In this document: in pieces, positions 26,817 through 34,892 of the stretch
Layout: every line of letters starts with the position of its first letter
How positions within the stretch are numbered: the stretch's first letter is position 1
NCBI RefSeq assembly: GCF_900314695.1
Contig: NZ_OMWD01000019.1
Location: 1 to 62,359 of the forward strand
Direction of reading: 5' to 3'
From: an uncultured Methanobrevibacter sp.
Lineage (GTDB): Archaea > Methanobacteriota > Methanobacteria > Methanobacteriales > Methanobacteriaceae
DNA: 62,359 nt
Notes under the pieces: model-generated
The model's database searches: none
What the model was told of the DNA's origin: nothing
Seen by the model: only the letters and a program-made list of their open reading frames with translations
Position numbers and translations under genes: made by a program

Positions 26817-27512
26817 ATGAAATTTGATATGGATTATATTGCACATCACAATGAATTAACAGAATTTAATCCTTACTTTAAATTGTTTTTAACAATCATA
26901 TTGTTAATTGTTACATTAGCGCTTGATAATCTATATTTTGATGTATTCATATTTGTTGTAATGTCTATTGTCATTTTAGCCATTGCAAAAATCAACTACA
27001 AATCCTATTTAAAATTCCTGTCAATTCCAATGGCATTTCTTGTTATAACATGTATCTTTTTACTGTTATTCTTTGGAAAGGGCGAGGTAATATATGAAAC
27101 AGGAATATTTGGCATAGTGGTCACTGATGATTCTTTTCATTATGCGGTTTATACATTTATGCGTGTAGTGGGTTGTTTACCAATTTTAGGTTTTTTAGCA
27201 CTTACAACACCTATAGCAAAGATTTTAAATTGTCTCAGGACTTTGAAAGTCCCTAAAATCATGATTGAAATTGCACTTTTGATGTATAATGTCATTTTCA
27301 TATTCCTGAATGAAATCGATACCATGCAGAAAGCCCAAAACTCTAGGTTGGGATATCATTCCTATTGGACTTCATTCAAGTCTTTGGGTGCTCTTGCAAG
27401 TACAATATTTTTGAGATCCCTTGATAAAAGCGAAACATTACAACATTCTCTCGATTCTAGAGGATATACAGGTGAACTTCCTGTTTATGTACCACCAAAA
27501 AAGGAGGAATAA
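26817..27512 (+). CDS. cbiQ: ECF transporter transmembrane coupling subunit CbiQ
   Basis: T-component of the ECF transporter, coupling ATP hydrolysis by CbiO to movement of CbiM. The 231 residues have about five membrane helices and the two coupling motifs: one near AQNSRLGYHSYW and the A-R-G-type motif SLDSRGYTGELP. GTGAT precedes ATG 26817. The stop is immediately followed by cbiO (GGAGGA inside the cbiQ end serves cbiO). It lies downstream of an apparent internal terminator, so it may be expressed less than cbiMN. Confidence 0.93.
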   Translation: MKFDMDYIAHHNELTEFNPYFKLFLTIILLIVTLALDNLYFDVFIFVVMSIVILAIAKINYKSYLKFLSIPMAFLVITCIFLLLFFGKGEVIYETGIFGIVVTDDSFHYAVYTFMRVVGCLPILGFLALTTPIAKILNCLRTLKVPKIMIEIALLMYNVIFIFLNEIDTMQKAQNSRLGYHSYWTSFKSLGALASTIFLRSLDKSETLQHSLDSRGYTGELPVYVPPKKEE

Positions 27513-27513
27513 T

Positions 27514-28347
27514 ATGTTAGAAGTAAAAAATATTAAATATGCTTATAATGCTGATTATCAGGCTCTTAAAGGAGTTAGTTTAAAGGTTGAAAGGGGAGAA
27601 ATGGTTGCTCTCTTAGGTAAAAACGGTGCAGGTAAGTCAACTTTGTTTTTACATTTAAATGGGATTTATGAACCTGATGAAGGTCAAGTTTTCATTGACG
27701 GAGAAGAATTGAAATATGATAAAAAGTCTTTACTCAAATTCAGACAAAAAGTTGGTATTGTGTTCCAAAACCCTGATGACCAAATTTTTGCTCCAACAGT
27801 AGAGGAGGATGTGGCTTTCGGACCTCTTAATTTAGGTTTGCCTATGGAAGAGGTTCAAGACAGAGTTGAAGAAGCACTTGCTCGTGTTGGAATGAGTGGC
27901 TTTGAAAAAACAGCTCCGCATCATTTAAGTGGAGGTCAAAAGAAAAGAGTTGCTATTGCAGGAATTCTTGCAATGAAACCTGAAGTTATGGTTTTGGATG
28001 AACCTACTGCAGGTTTGGATCCTCAAGGAGTAGTTAATCTTCAAAAATTATTGAGGAATTTAAATGATGAGGGAATTACAATTATTATTTCAACTCACGA
28101 GGTGGATTTAGTTCCAAACTATGCTAAGAGAGTATTCGTTTTGGTTGATGGATTATTGATTGCTGAAGGCACTCCTAGAGAAATATTTGCACAACCTGAA
28201 ATATTAGAACAAGCTAATTTGAAAGTTCCTATTGTTACTGAATTATTCCAAGACCTTGAAAAGGAAGGATATGACATGAATGGGGACTATCCGTTAACAA
28301 TTGATGAAGCTAAGGATAAGTTTTTAGAATTGTTAAACAAAAACTAA
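27514..28347 (+). CDS. cbiO: ECF transporter ATP-binding subunit CbiO
   Basis: ABC ATPase of 277 residues energising the cobalt/nickel importer. Walker A is GKNGAGKST, the Q-loop FQNPDDQIFAPT is typical of CbiO, the signature is HLSGGQKKR, Walker B is VMVLDEPTAGLDP, and the switch His is in STHEVD. The C-terminal ~60 residues are the CbiO-specific extension. Start: ATG 27514 follows GGAGGA and the cbiQ stop by one base; a longer in-frame extension upstream is just the cbiQ region in another frame. A T-tract follows the stop. Confidence 0.95.
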   Translation: MLEVKNIKYAYNADYQALKGVSLKVERGEMVALLGKNGAGKSTLFLHLNGIYEPDEGQVFIDGEELKYDKKSLLKFRQKVGIVFQNPDDQIFAPTVEEDVAFGPLNLGLPMEEVQDRVEEALARVGMSGFEKTAPHHLSGGQKKRVAIAGILAMKPEVMVLDEPTAGLDPQGVVNLQKLLRNLNDEGITIIISTHEVDLVPNYAKRVFVLVDGLLIAEGTPREIFAQPEILEQANLKVPIVTELFQDLEKEGYDMNGDYPLTIDEAKDKFLELLNKN

Positions 28348-28387
28348 TTTTTTTTTAAATCAGATTTTTTTCATAATTATACTGCCC

Positions 28388-28422
28388 AAAGTATTACTTA
28401 CAGTATTAATTCATAATACTTT
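28388..28422. promoter_or_regulatory. 9-17-9 inverted repeat upstream of ribC
   Basis: AAAGTATTA (28388-28396) and TAATACTTT (28414-28422) are exact reverse complements separated by 17 nt. A TATA-like CATTTATATTA lies about 20 bp further on, before ribC at 28483. The geometry (two short arms, about 16-17 nt apart) is like NikR-type operators, and the arms contain the GTAATA core seen before the metal ATPase. It sits right after the cobalt/nickel operon but faces ribC. Regulator unknown. Confidence 0.5.
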
Positions 28423-28482
28423 TTAATTATTAACTAAACATTTATATTATTAAAGACATATTTTTTCATAAGGTGAATTTAT

Positions 28483-28941
28483 ATGAGAATTGGAATTTGT
28501 GACACTACATTTGCACGCTTTGATATGGCTTCAGCAGCTATTGATGAGCTTAAAAATAATGCTTATGATTTAAAAATAATTCGTGAAACTGTTCCTGGTG
28601 TTAAAGACTTGCCTGTAACAGCTAAAATTCTCATTGAAGAAGAAAATTGTGATATTGTAATGGCACTTGGAATGCCTGGACCTATGGAAAAAGATAAGAT
28701 GTGTGCTCATGAGGCATCAACAGGCCTTATCAATGCACAGCTCATGACAAACACTCATATTTTGGAAGTATTTGTCCATGAGGATGAAGAGGAAGATCCT
28801 GTTGAGCTTGCAAAGCTTGCTGAAAACAGAGCACGTGAACATGCTCAAAACCTAATTAAAATGATGTATCACAGAAAAGCAATGAGAAAAGAAGCTGGAA
28901 TGGGAATGCGTGAAGGAAAAGAGGATGCAGGACCATTATAA
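28483..28941 (+). CDS. ribC: Riboflavin synthase, archaeal type
   Basis: Forms riboflavin from two molecules of 6,7-dimethyl-8-ribityllumazine, feeding FMN, FAD and coenzyme F420. The archaeal RibC is unrelated to bacterial RibE and looks like lumazine synthase. The 152 residues fit, with RIGICDTTFARFDMA at the N-terminus, TVPGVKDLPVTAKIL, and ALGMPGPMEKDKMCAHEAS. AGGTG precedes ATG 28483. The following glycosyltransferase gene starts 13 bp downstream. Confident family call. Confidence 0.94.
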   Translation: MRIGICDTTFARFDMASAAIDELKNNAYDLKIIRETVPGVKDLPVTAKILIEEENCDIVMALGMPGPMEKDKMCAHEASTGLINAQLMTNTHILEVFVHEDEEEDPVELAKLAENRAREHAQNLIKMMYHRKAMRKEAGMGMREGKEDAGPL

Positions 28942-28954
28942 TTAAAGGTGTAAA

Positions 28955-29659
28955 ATGGAATATGAGATAACTGCCGAAGATAAGAATGCAACATATGTGG
29001 TTCTTCCGGCATATAATGAGGCAACAAGAATCCAACCTGTATTGGAATCTATTGCAGAGAAAGGATATAATATGGTCATCGTCAATGACGGTTCAACAGA
29101 CAACACTTTGGATGTTATTCTTGAATCTAAAAGAAAATATCCGAATCAAATTCATGTCTTTTCTTTGATGATTAATCGTGGTGTGGGTGTTGCTACACAA
29201 ACAGGCTTTGATGCCGTTTTGAATTTTAATCCAAAATATGTTGTCAGTATGGATTCGGACGGTCAGCACTCAGCTGATGATTTGGATAAGGTAATAAAAC
29301 CATTGGTTACAGGTGAAGCTCAGGCTGTTATTGGTGTAAGGCCACTGGAGGATATGCCTAGAAGCAGAAATTATGCCAATGCAATCATGAATTTTTTAAC
29401 AAAGATTTTTTATAGAGTGGATGTAAGCGATTCCCAAACAGGTTTCAGGGCAATTACCAGAGATGCATTGGATAAAATTACCATTAACGCTACTGGATAT
29501 CTCATATCTTCAGAATTCATACGTGAAATCAATGACAATGATATTCCATTTGCAGAAGTTCCAATCGAAACAATATATACTCCTGAAACTCAGGCAAAAG
29601 GAACAAATACTACTGCTGCAATAAAAATATTGCTTCAGATGATTAAACATCAATTTTAA
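28955..29659 (+). CDS. Family 2 glycosyltransferase (dolichyl-phosphate sugar synthase type)
   Basis: A 234-residue GT-A fold enzyme. It has VVLPAYNEATRI at the N-terminus, NDGSTDNTLD, the DxD-type metal site SMDSDGQHSADD, and SDSQTGFRAITRDAL. This pattern fits enzymes that load a sugar onto a polyprenyl phosphate at the membrane. It has no C-terminal membrane helices of its own; the adjacent DUF2304 membrane protein probably provides anchoring, a pairing frequent in archaea. The 10-bp spacing suggests one operon. The sugar is unknown. Confidence 0.9.
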   Translation: MEYEITAEDKNATYVVLPAYNEATRIQPVLESIAEKGYNMVIVNDGSTDNTLDVILESKRKYPNQIHVFSLMINRGVGVATQTGFDAVLNFNPKYVVSMDSDGQHSADDLDKVIKPLVTGEAQAVIGVRPLEDMPRSRNYANAIMNFLTKIFYRVDVSDSQTGFRAITRDALDKITINATGYLISSEFIREINDNDIPFAEVPIETIYTPETQAKGTNTTAAIKILLQMIKHQF

Positions 29660-29668
29660 GGTGATAAT

Positions 29669-30016
29669 ATGTTTTTATATTCTTTAATATTTCCAATAAT
29701 TTCCATTATAGCGATAGTTTGGTTTACACTCAGATATTTAAGGGGAAAACATTCTGCAGTTACAACTGTATTATGGGCTCTTTTCTGGATTATTGTAGCA
29801 ATATTTTCACTTTTCCCAAATTTAAGTAATCAATTCGCTAAATTAGTGGGTATAACTCGTGGTTTAGATTTTATTATCATTTTAGTATTCATAGTATTGT
29901 TCTATACTATTTTAAGACTTTACTTTATTGTAGATAAATTGCAGAATGACTTGAATACTGTTGTAAAGCAGGTCGCAATACAAAATGAAGTTACTCTTGA
30001 TGATGAAGAGGAATAA
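29669..30016 (+). CDS. DUF2304 family membrane protein
   Basis: A 115-residue protein with three hydrophobic helices (IFPIISIIAIVWFTL, VTTVLWALFWIIVAIFSLF, FIIILVFIVLFYTIL) and a C-terminal coiled, acidic tail (LQNDLNTVVKQVAIQNEVTLDDEEE). The layout and the position behind a GT2 glycosyltransferase identify DUF2304, thought to partner such enzymes at the membrane. GGTGAT precedes ATG 29669. It is followed within 4 bp by an iron-sulfur protein gene. Confidence 0.9.
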   Translation: MFLYSLIFPIISIIAIVWFTLRYLRGKHSAVTTVLWALFWIIVAIFSLFPNLSNQFAKLVGITRGLDFIIILVFIVLFYTILRLYFIVDKLQNDLNTVVKQVAIQNEVTLDDEEE

Positions 30017-30019
30017 TCC

Positions 30020-30691
30020 ATGTTATATTTTAGAGGATGCACTGCAAGGGAAAAACAAAATGGCATTGCAAAAGCCACTGAAAGACTTCTTGAAATTGCA
30101 GGTGTCGATTTTCACACATTGGATGATGAAAAATGTTGTGGATCTGTTTTGCTTAGAACTGGTTTTGTCGATGAAGCGCAAGAGCAAATCAAAAAGAATA
30201 CTAAAATTTTAGAGGGAGAAATCATTGTCACTTCCTGTGCCGGTTGTTATAAAACTTTAAAAGATGATTATGAAGGTTTGGTTGTAGTTCATATTTCACA
30301 GCTTTTATATGAACTGATTAAAGAAGGCAAACTTAATTTTTCTAAAAATGAAATGAATGTTACTTATCATGATTCCTGTCATTTGGGTCGCCATTGCAAT
30401 GTTTTCGATGAGCCTAGGGAAGTAATAGAATCTGTTGCAAACCTGATTGAAATGGAAAATATTCGTGAAAACAGTCTGTGCTGTGGTGCTGGTGGGGGTG
30501 TAAAATCAGCATATCCTGAAATTGCTGATGAGATGGCATCTTCAAGGATAGGTCAGGCAAAGGAAACGGGTTGTGAAACATTGGTTACTCCATGCCCTTT
30601 TTGCAAACTCAATCTGGAAAATGATGATATTGAAGTTTTGGATTTGACTGAATTTTTAGTAAAATATGGTGATGTAAATGGAGAGCAGTGA
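30020..30691 (+). CDS. CCG-domain iron-sulfur protein (LutA / HdrB-like)
   Basis: A 223-residue soluble protein with two cysteine-rich CCG domains: first FRGCTA ... KCCGSVLL ... SCAGCYK, second HDSCHLGR ... LCCGAGGG ... PCPFCKLN. Such domains bind the noncubane 4Fe-4S clusters of heterodisulfide reductase HdrB or serve LutA/GlcF-type oxidases. The overlap (14 bp) with a LutB-like gene argues for a LutA-type partner rather than HdrB, since no HdrA/HdrC adjoins it. The substrate in a hydrogenotrophic methanogen is unknown. Confidence 0.88.
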   Translation: MLYFRGCTAREKQNGIAKATERLLEIAGVDFHTLDDEKCCGSVLLRTGFVDEAQEQIKKNTKILEGEIIVTSCAGCYKTLKDDYEGLVVVHISQLLYELIKEGKLNFSKNEMNVTYHDSCHLGRHCNVFDEPREVIESVANLIEMENIRENSLCCGAGGGVKSAYPEIADEMASSRIGQAKETGCETLVTPCPFCKLNLENDDIEVLDLTEFLVKYGDVNGEQ

Positions 30692-31880
30692 ACTTGAAAC
30701 AATGAGAAAATCTTTCAGTACAGTTAAAAAAAGATCAGGCACTATTAAAGATTCAGCATCTACCAAAAGACTAATCAAAAGAGTTCAGGAAATTAAAAAG
30801 TTCTCCATTGAAAACAACGAAGAGTTATTAAATCATGCATTGGAATCATTTAAACGCAACGATATTGATTTTAAAATTGCCGATTCATCTAAGGATGCAT
30901 TGGATATTATTGACGAATTGCTTGTGGAATATGATTGCACTACAATTGCCAAAGCCAAATCAAATACATTAGGTGAAATCAATCTTAAAGCACATCTTAA
31001 AGGAAGTAACATTGATGTTGTCGAAACTGATTTGGGTGATAGGATACTACAACTTAAAAAGACTGATAATAAACCTGTTCATCCAACAGGCCCTGCTTCT
31101 CATTTAAATATTTCCAAGATTGCGGATATCGTTAACGATTCATTGGATGTTAATGTTGACCCTGAAGCTAGGGAAATCATGGAAATTGTCCGGCATGATG
31201 TGTTGAAACGTCTTGAAAATGCCAATGTAGGTATAAGTGGAGCCAATGCAATAGCTGCTGAAGAAGGCTCTCTTGTAATGGTGCATAATGAGGGCAATAT
31301 TTCAATAGTTTCACTAAAAGATTTGCATATAATTGTAGCTGGAATTGATAAGATTGTACCTTGTCTTGAAGACGCAATATCAATTGTAAAACTAGAAACA
31401 ATTTTTGCAACAGGCAATTTTGTAACATCATATATGAATGTAATATCAGGGCCATCAAAAACAGCCGACATTGAAAAGAAACTCTTAAAGAACATGTATG
31501 GTGCTGAAAAAGTAGTTGTCATTCTTTTGGACAACGGAAGAAGTGAAGCTACTGATGAATGTCTTTATTGCATAGGATGTGGAAATTGTGTAGTTCACTG
31601 TCCTGTATATAATGCCGTTGGAAATGAATTTGGTTTCAATAATTATTTGGGCGGTCGTGGAGTGGCAATGTCCAAGTTTATTGAAGATGAAGAGACTTGC
31701 TATGATTCTGGCCTTTATATGTGTACTTTATGTGGATTATGTACTTTAAACTGCCCAGTAGCTATTCCGACAAATGAAATAATTGAAAATATGAGAAAAT
31801 TATCTGCTGAAGTAGGATTCTATCCGAAGGCTCACGGCAAAATAAAAGAGAATATTTCTAATAATGATTCTCCATATTAA
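30678..31880 (+). CDS. LutB-like iron-sulfur protein with LUD domain
   Basis: About 400 residues. The N-terminal two thirds is an LUD (lactate utilisation) domain, with AKSNTLGEI, HPTGPASHLN and GISGANAIAAEEGSLVMVHNEGN. The C-terminal part has two 4Fe-4S motifs, CLYCIGCGNCVVHCPVY and CTLCGLCTLNCPV. In bacteria LutA-LutB-LutC oxidise lactate; here LutA-like and LutB-like partners overlap by 14 bp and no separate LutC is seen. A role in oxidising a small hydroxy acid, or as an electron-transfer module, is inference. A T-tract follows. Confidence 0.88.
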   Translation: MESSELETMRKSFSTVKKRSGTIKDSASTKRLIKRVQEIKKFSIENNEELLNHALESFKRNDIDFKIADSSKDALDIIDELLVEYDCTTIAKAKSNTLGEINLKAHLKGSNIDVVETDLGDRILQLKKTDNKPVHPTGPASHLNISKIADIVNDSLDVNVDPEAREIMEIVRHDVLKRLENANVGISGANAIAAEEGSLVMVHNEGNISIVSLKDLHIIVAGIDKIVPCLEDAISIVKLETIFATGNFVTSYMNVISGPSKTADIEKKLLKNMYGAEKVVVILLDNGRSEATDECLYCIGCGNCVVHCPVYNAVGNEFGFNNYLGGRGVAMSKFIEDEETCYDSGLYMCTLCGLCTLNCPVAIPTNEIIENMRKLSAEVGFYPKAHGKIKENISNNDSPY

Positions 31881-31969
31881 CTACTTTTTTTTAAAAAAAC
31901 AATAGTATTATAAGTAATAAGAAAGTAATATTAATATATTATAATATTATATTTTATTGGAGGAAATTT

Positions 31970-32683
31970 ATGCTTCTATTAATAAGTCCTATAAATCGTG
32001 AAGAGGCTCTTGAATCTATTGAAGGCGGGGCAGACATTGTTGATGTAAAAAATCCTAAGGAAGGTTCTTTAGGTGCTAATTTCCCTTGGGTTATTAAGGA
32101 AATCAGGGAATTAACTCCTAAAGATAAACTTGTTAGTGCTACTTTAGGTGATGTGCCTTACAAACCAGGTACAGTTTCCCTTGCGGCAATGGGTGCTCAT
32201 GTTTCTGGAGCGGATTATATTAAAGTTGGATTATATGGAACAAAAGACCATGATGAAGCGGTTGAAGTCATGGAAAATGTTGTCAAAACTGTTAAAGATG
32301 TAAGTGAAGATACTATTATTGTTGCAGCAGGATATGCTGATGCTCATCGTGTAGGTGCAGTAGGTCCTATGGAAATTCCAAAAGTTGCTAAAGATGCTGG
32401 ATGTGACCTTGCAATGCTAGATACTGCTGTTAAAGACGGTCATACATTATTCGATTATTTAGATATTGATCAATTAAAAGAATTTGTAGAAGAAGCTCAT
32501 GGTTATGGTTTATTGACTGCGCTTGCAGGATCCGTTAAAAAAGACCAATTAAAACCATTAAATGATATTGGCTGTGATGTTGTCGGTATCAGAGGAGCTG
32601 CATGTGTGGGTGGTGACAGAAATACTGGTAAAATACACCATACTGCAGTAGCTGAGCTTAAAGAATTATTGGATTCATTCTAA
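31970..32683 (+). CDS. mfnB: (5-formylfuran-3-yl)methyl phosphate synthase
   Basis: Condenses two glyceraldehyde-3-phosphate molecules to the furan phosphate that becomes methanofuran, the first C1 carrier of methanogenesis. The 237 residues match the former DUF556 family: LLLISPINREEALESIEGGADIVDVKNPKEGSLGANFPW at the N-terminus (Lys27 is, as I recall, the Schiff-base lysine), SATLGDVPYKPGT, and a TIM-barrel end with AGSVKKDQL and GIRGAACVGGDR. GGAGGAA is the ribosome site. It lies 13 bp upstream of guaB in the same direction. Confidence 0.93.
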   Translation: MLLLISPINREEALESIEGGADIVDVKNPKEGSLGANFPWVIKEIRELTPKDKLVSATLGDVPYKPGTVSLAAMGAHVSGADYIKVGLYGTKDHDEAVEVMENVVKTVKDVSEDTIIVAAGYADAHRVGAVGPMEIPKVAKDAGCDLAMLDTAVKDGHTLFDYLDIDQLKEFVEEAHGYGLLTALAGSVKKDQLKPLNDIGCDVVGIRGAACVGGDRNTGKIHHTAVAELKELLDSF

Positions 32684-32696
32684 TCAGGTGTAAATT

Positions 32697-34181
32697 ATGT
32701 CATTTTCAAAAAAAGTTCAAGAAGCAAGAATGTCTTATACTTTTGATGATTTTCTCTTATCTCCTAATGCAAGTTATGTGGAGCCTAAAGATATTGACAC
32801 TACCATAGAATTAGGTAATGGAATTAAATTAAATATTCCAGTACTTAGTGCAGCTATGGATACTGTAACCGAAGCAGACCTTGCAATCGCTATGGCTCAA
32901 CAAGGTGGTGTAGGAGTAATTCATAGGAATATCTCACAAGAAAGACAAGTTGAAGAAGTAAAGAAAGTAAAAAATGCTGAAGATTTAACTATTCGTGATG
33001 TTATTACTATTCCTCCAGATTCCACTGTTGCTGAAGCTCAATCTTTAATGCATGATGAACTTATCAGTGGTTTGCCTGTTGTTGATGGTGATAAAATCAT
33101 GGGTATTATCTCAAAAAGAGATATCAGACCAGTTTTAAAATCAGAACCATCCACAGCAATTAAGGATATAATGACATCGGATGTTGTCACTGTTGATGAA
33201 GGAGTTTCTACCGAAGAAGCGTTAAATGTTGCATATGAAAATAAGGTTGAAAGACTTCCTGTCGTTAATGATGGTAAATTAGTTGGAATTATTACCATTA
33301 AGGATATCTTAAACCAAAATCAATATCCGAATGCTGCACGTGACGATAATGGAAACTTTTTGGTTGCTGCTGCATGTGGACCGTTTGATTTGGAAAGGGC
33401 AATGGCTCTTGACCAAGCCGGTGCAGATATCATTTCCATTGACTGTGCTCATGCTCATAACATGAATGTGGTCAAATTCACTGAAACAATCAAAGATAAT
33501 ATTGATGCTGAATTATGTGTAGGTAATATTGCTACAGCTGAAGCTGCTGAAGATTTAATTTCTATGGGTGTAGATGCACTTAAAGTAGGTATTGGTCCGG
33601 GTTCAATGTGTACTACTCGTATCGTAGCTGGTGTTGGTGTACCTCAACTTACTGCTATTTCTGATGTTGCTGATGCTGCCGCTGATTCTGGAGTTCCTGT
33701 TATTGCTGATGGTGGTATAAGATACTCTGGAGATGTTGCTAAAGCTATTGGTGCAGGTGCAGATGCGGTAATGCTTGGAAACCTGCTTGCAGCATCCTTG
33801 GAAGCTCCTGGTGATATTGTAGTAATGAACGGTAAACAATACAAAAAATACCGTGGAATGGGTTCTATGGGTGCAATGACCAGTGAGTATGATGGAGGAT
33901 CAGACAGATACTTCCAAAGTAATAAAAGTAAAATGAACCATACTAAGTATGTTCCTGAAGGAATTGAAGGTGCTGTACCATATAGAGGAACAATTGCAGA
34001 AATATTATTCCAGTTAGTAGGTGGTTTAAAATCATCTATGGGTTATTGTGGTGCGAAAGATATAGCTGCAATGAAAGAAAATGCAAGATTTGTTAGAATT
34101 ACAAGTAGCGGTATTAAAGAATCCCACCCTCATGACTTGTTGATTACTAACGAAAGTCCTAATTATCCAACTCTTGAATAG
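32697..34181 (+). CDS. guaB: IMP dehydrogenase
   Basis: Oxidises IMP to XMP with NAD, committing flux to GMP. The 494 residues show the full architecture: barrel part one (TFDDFLLSPNASYVEP), a CBS pair (about 95-215: IRDVITIPPDSTVAEA and IKDIMTSDVVTVDEG), then the catalytic loop GIGPGSMCTTRIVAG with its Cys, ADGGIRYSGD, and the flap KYRGMGSMGAM. AGGTG precedes ATG 32697. Its terminator hairpin begins inside the last codons. Probably co-transcribed with mfnB. Confidence 0.96.
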   Translation: MSFSKKVQEARMSYTFDDFLLSPNASYVEPKDIDTTIELGNGIKLNIPVLSAAMDTVTEADLAIAMAQQGGVGVIHRNISQERQVEEVKKVKNAEDLTIRDVITIPPDSTVAEAQSLMHDELISGLPVVDGDKIMGIISKRDIRPVLKSEPSTAIKDIMTSDVVTVDEGVSTEEALNVAYENKVERLPVVNDGKLVGIITIKDILNQNQYPNAARDDNGNFLVAAACGPFDLERAMALDQAGADIISIDCAHAHNMNVVKFTETIKDNIDAELCVGNIATAEAAEDLISMGVDALKVGIGPGSMCTTRIVAGVGVPQLTAISDVADAAADSGVPVIADGGIRYSGDVAKAIGAGADAVMLGNLLAASLEAPGDIVVMNGKQYKKYRGMGSMGAMTSEYDGGSDRYFQSNKSKMNHTKYVPEGIEGAVPYRGTIAEILFQLVGGLKSSMGYCGAKDIAAMKENARFVRITSSGIKESHPHDLLITNESPNYPTLE

Positions 34182-34194
34182 TTGGATATTTTTT
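34164..34194 (+). terminator. guaB terminator overlapping the stop codon
   Basis: TATCCAACT (34164-34172) and AGTTGGATA (34180-34188) form a perfect 9-bp stem with a 7-nt loop that contains the last sense codons; six T follow. Confidence 0.75.
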
Positions 34195-34202
34195 AATTTT
34201 TG

Positions 34203-34261
34203 TTTTGATGAGAATCCAGTGAAAAATTTGATTTGTAGGAAGAAGTATTTTCTCATCAAAA
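34203..34261. repeat. 12-bp inverted repeat in the guaB-rpl37Ae gap
   Basis: TTTTGATGAGAA (34203-34214) and TTCTCATCAAAA (34250-34261) are exact reverse complements around 35 nt. No T-tract follows directly, so this is not an obvious terminator. Confidence 0.6.
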
Positions 34262-34367
34262 TTATTTATATTTCAAAGAGAACCTTGTGTTTTCTATTAA
34301 ATTAACTAGTTTTAAGAAAACATTTAAATATTAGTAAATGCTATATTATCATATTAGATAATTTTAT

Positions 34368-34408
34368 GATTATTTTAGATAATCTATGTAAATTAAAATA
34401 ATTTACAT
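34368..34408 (+). promoter_or_regulatory. Tandem hairpins in the rpl37Ae leader
   Basis: GATTAT-TTTAG-ATAATC (34368-34384) is followed by a 10-bp perfect hairpin (ATGTAAATTA / TAATTTACAT, 34386-34408). A TATA-like TTTAAATA near 34323 would start a leader of about 95 nt that contains both. They may influence ribosomal-operon expression; in AT-rich DNA chance pairing is also possible. Confidence 0.4.
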
Positions 34409-34444
34409 TTTAATTAAATTTTATTGATTACGGAGAGAATATAA

Positions 34445-34714
34445 ATGGCAAGAACTAAAAAAGTTGGTATCACAGGAAGATTTGGTGCAAGATACGGAAG
34501 AAAAGCAAAAAGATCTGTAAAAATCATTGAAGAAAACATGAAAAAAAATCATGTTTGTCCTAAATGTGATAGACCTTATGTAAAAAGACAAGCTGCTGGA
34601 ATTTGGAAATGCAGAAAATGTGGTGCAGTATTCACTGGAGGAGCTTACGTTCCTGAAACTCCTATGGCAAAATCTGCAGCACGTAGTATCAGAGATATTC
34701 GTGTGGAGGAATAG
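34445..34714 (+). CDS. rpl37ae: 50S ribosomal protein L37Ae
   Basis: Zinc-ribbon protein of the large ribosomal subunit, 89 residues: MARTKKVGITGRFGARYGRK at the N-terminus and the four-cysteine zinc site CPKCDRPYVK ... WKCRKCG. GGAGAG is the ribosome site. It heads the conserved archaeal block with RNA polymerase subunit P, the Brix protein, Pcc1 and prefoldin beta. The leader contains two hairpins. Confidence 0.96.
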   Translation: MARTKKVGITGRFGARYGRKAKRSVKIIEENMKKNHVCPKCDRPYVKRQAAGIWKCRKCGAVFTGGAYVPETPMAKSAARSIRDIRVEE

Positions 34715-34717
34715 ACT

Positions 34718-34849
34718 TTGTATAGATGTCCACGTTGTGGAGCAGAAGTAGACCATAAAAGCTACATGGAAAATAAATGTCCTAAATGTAGATATAGGAT
34801 TTTATTTAAAAATGTTCCAGAAACAACTAGAGTTATAAAAGCTAGATAA
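34718..34849 (+). CDS. rpoP: DNA-directed RNA polymerase subunit P (Rpb12-like)
   Basis: A 43-residue protein too short for most gene finders, starting at TTG 34718 with GGAGGA seven bases upstream (inside the end of rpl37Ae). It reads MYRCPRCGAEV ... NKCPKCRYRILFK ... VIKAR: two CxxC pairs form the zinc ribbon of the archaeal Rpo12/RpoP subunit. It follows rpl37Ae by 3 bp, exactly as in other archaea. A bulged hairpin with T-tract overlaps its end. Confidence 0.95.
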   Translation: MYRCPRCGAEVDHKSYMENKCPKCRYRILFKNVPETTRVIKAR

Positions 34850-34875
34850 TTTATCTGCTTTTAATATATTTTTTT
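34838..34875 (+). terminator. Hairpin and T-tract at the rpoP end
   Basis: AAAGC (T bulge) AGATA-ATT-TATCT GCTTT gives ten pairs across the rpoP stop codon. Seven T follow at 34869-34875. Confidence 0.55.
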
Positions 34876-34892
34876 ACTATTTTTGATTTTGT

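Noticed and set aside
31100..31534. 144-residue minus-strand frame
   Set aside because: Antisense to the LutB-like gene, whose motifs are unmistakable; no start signals.
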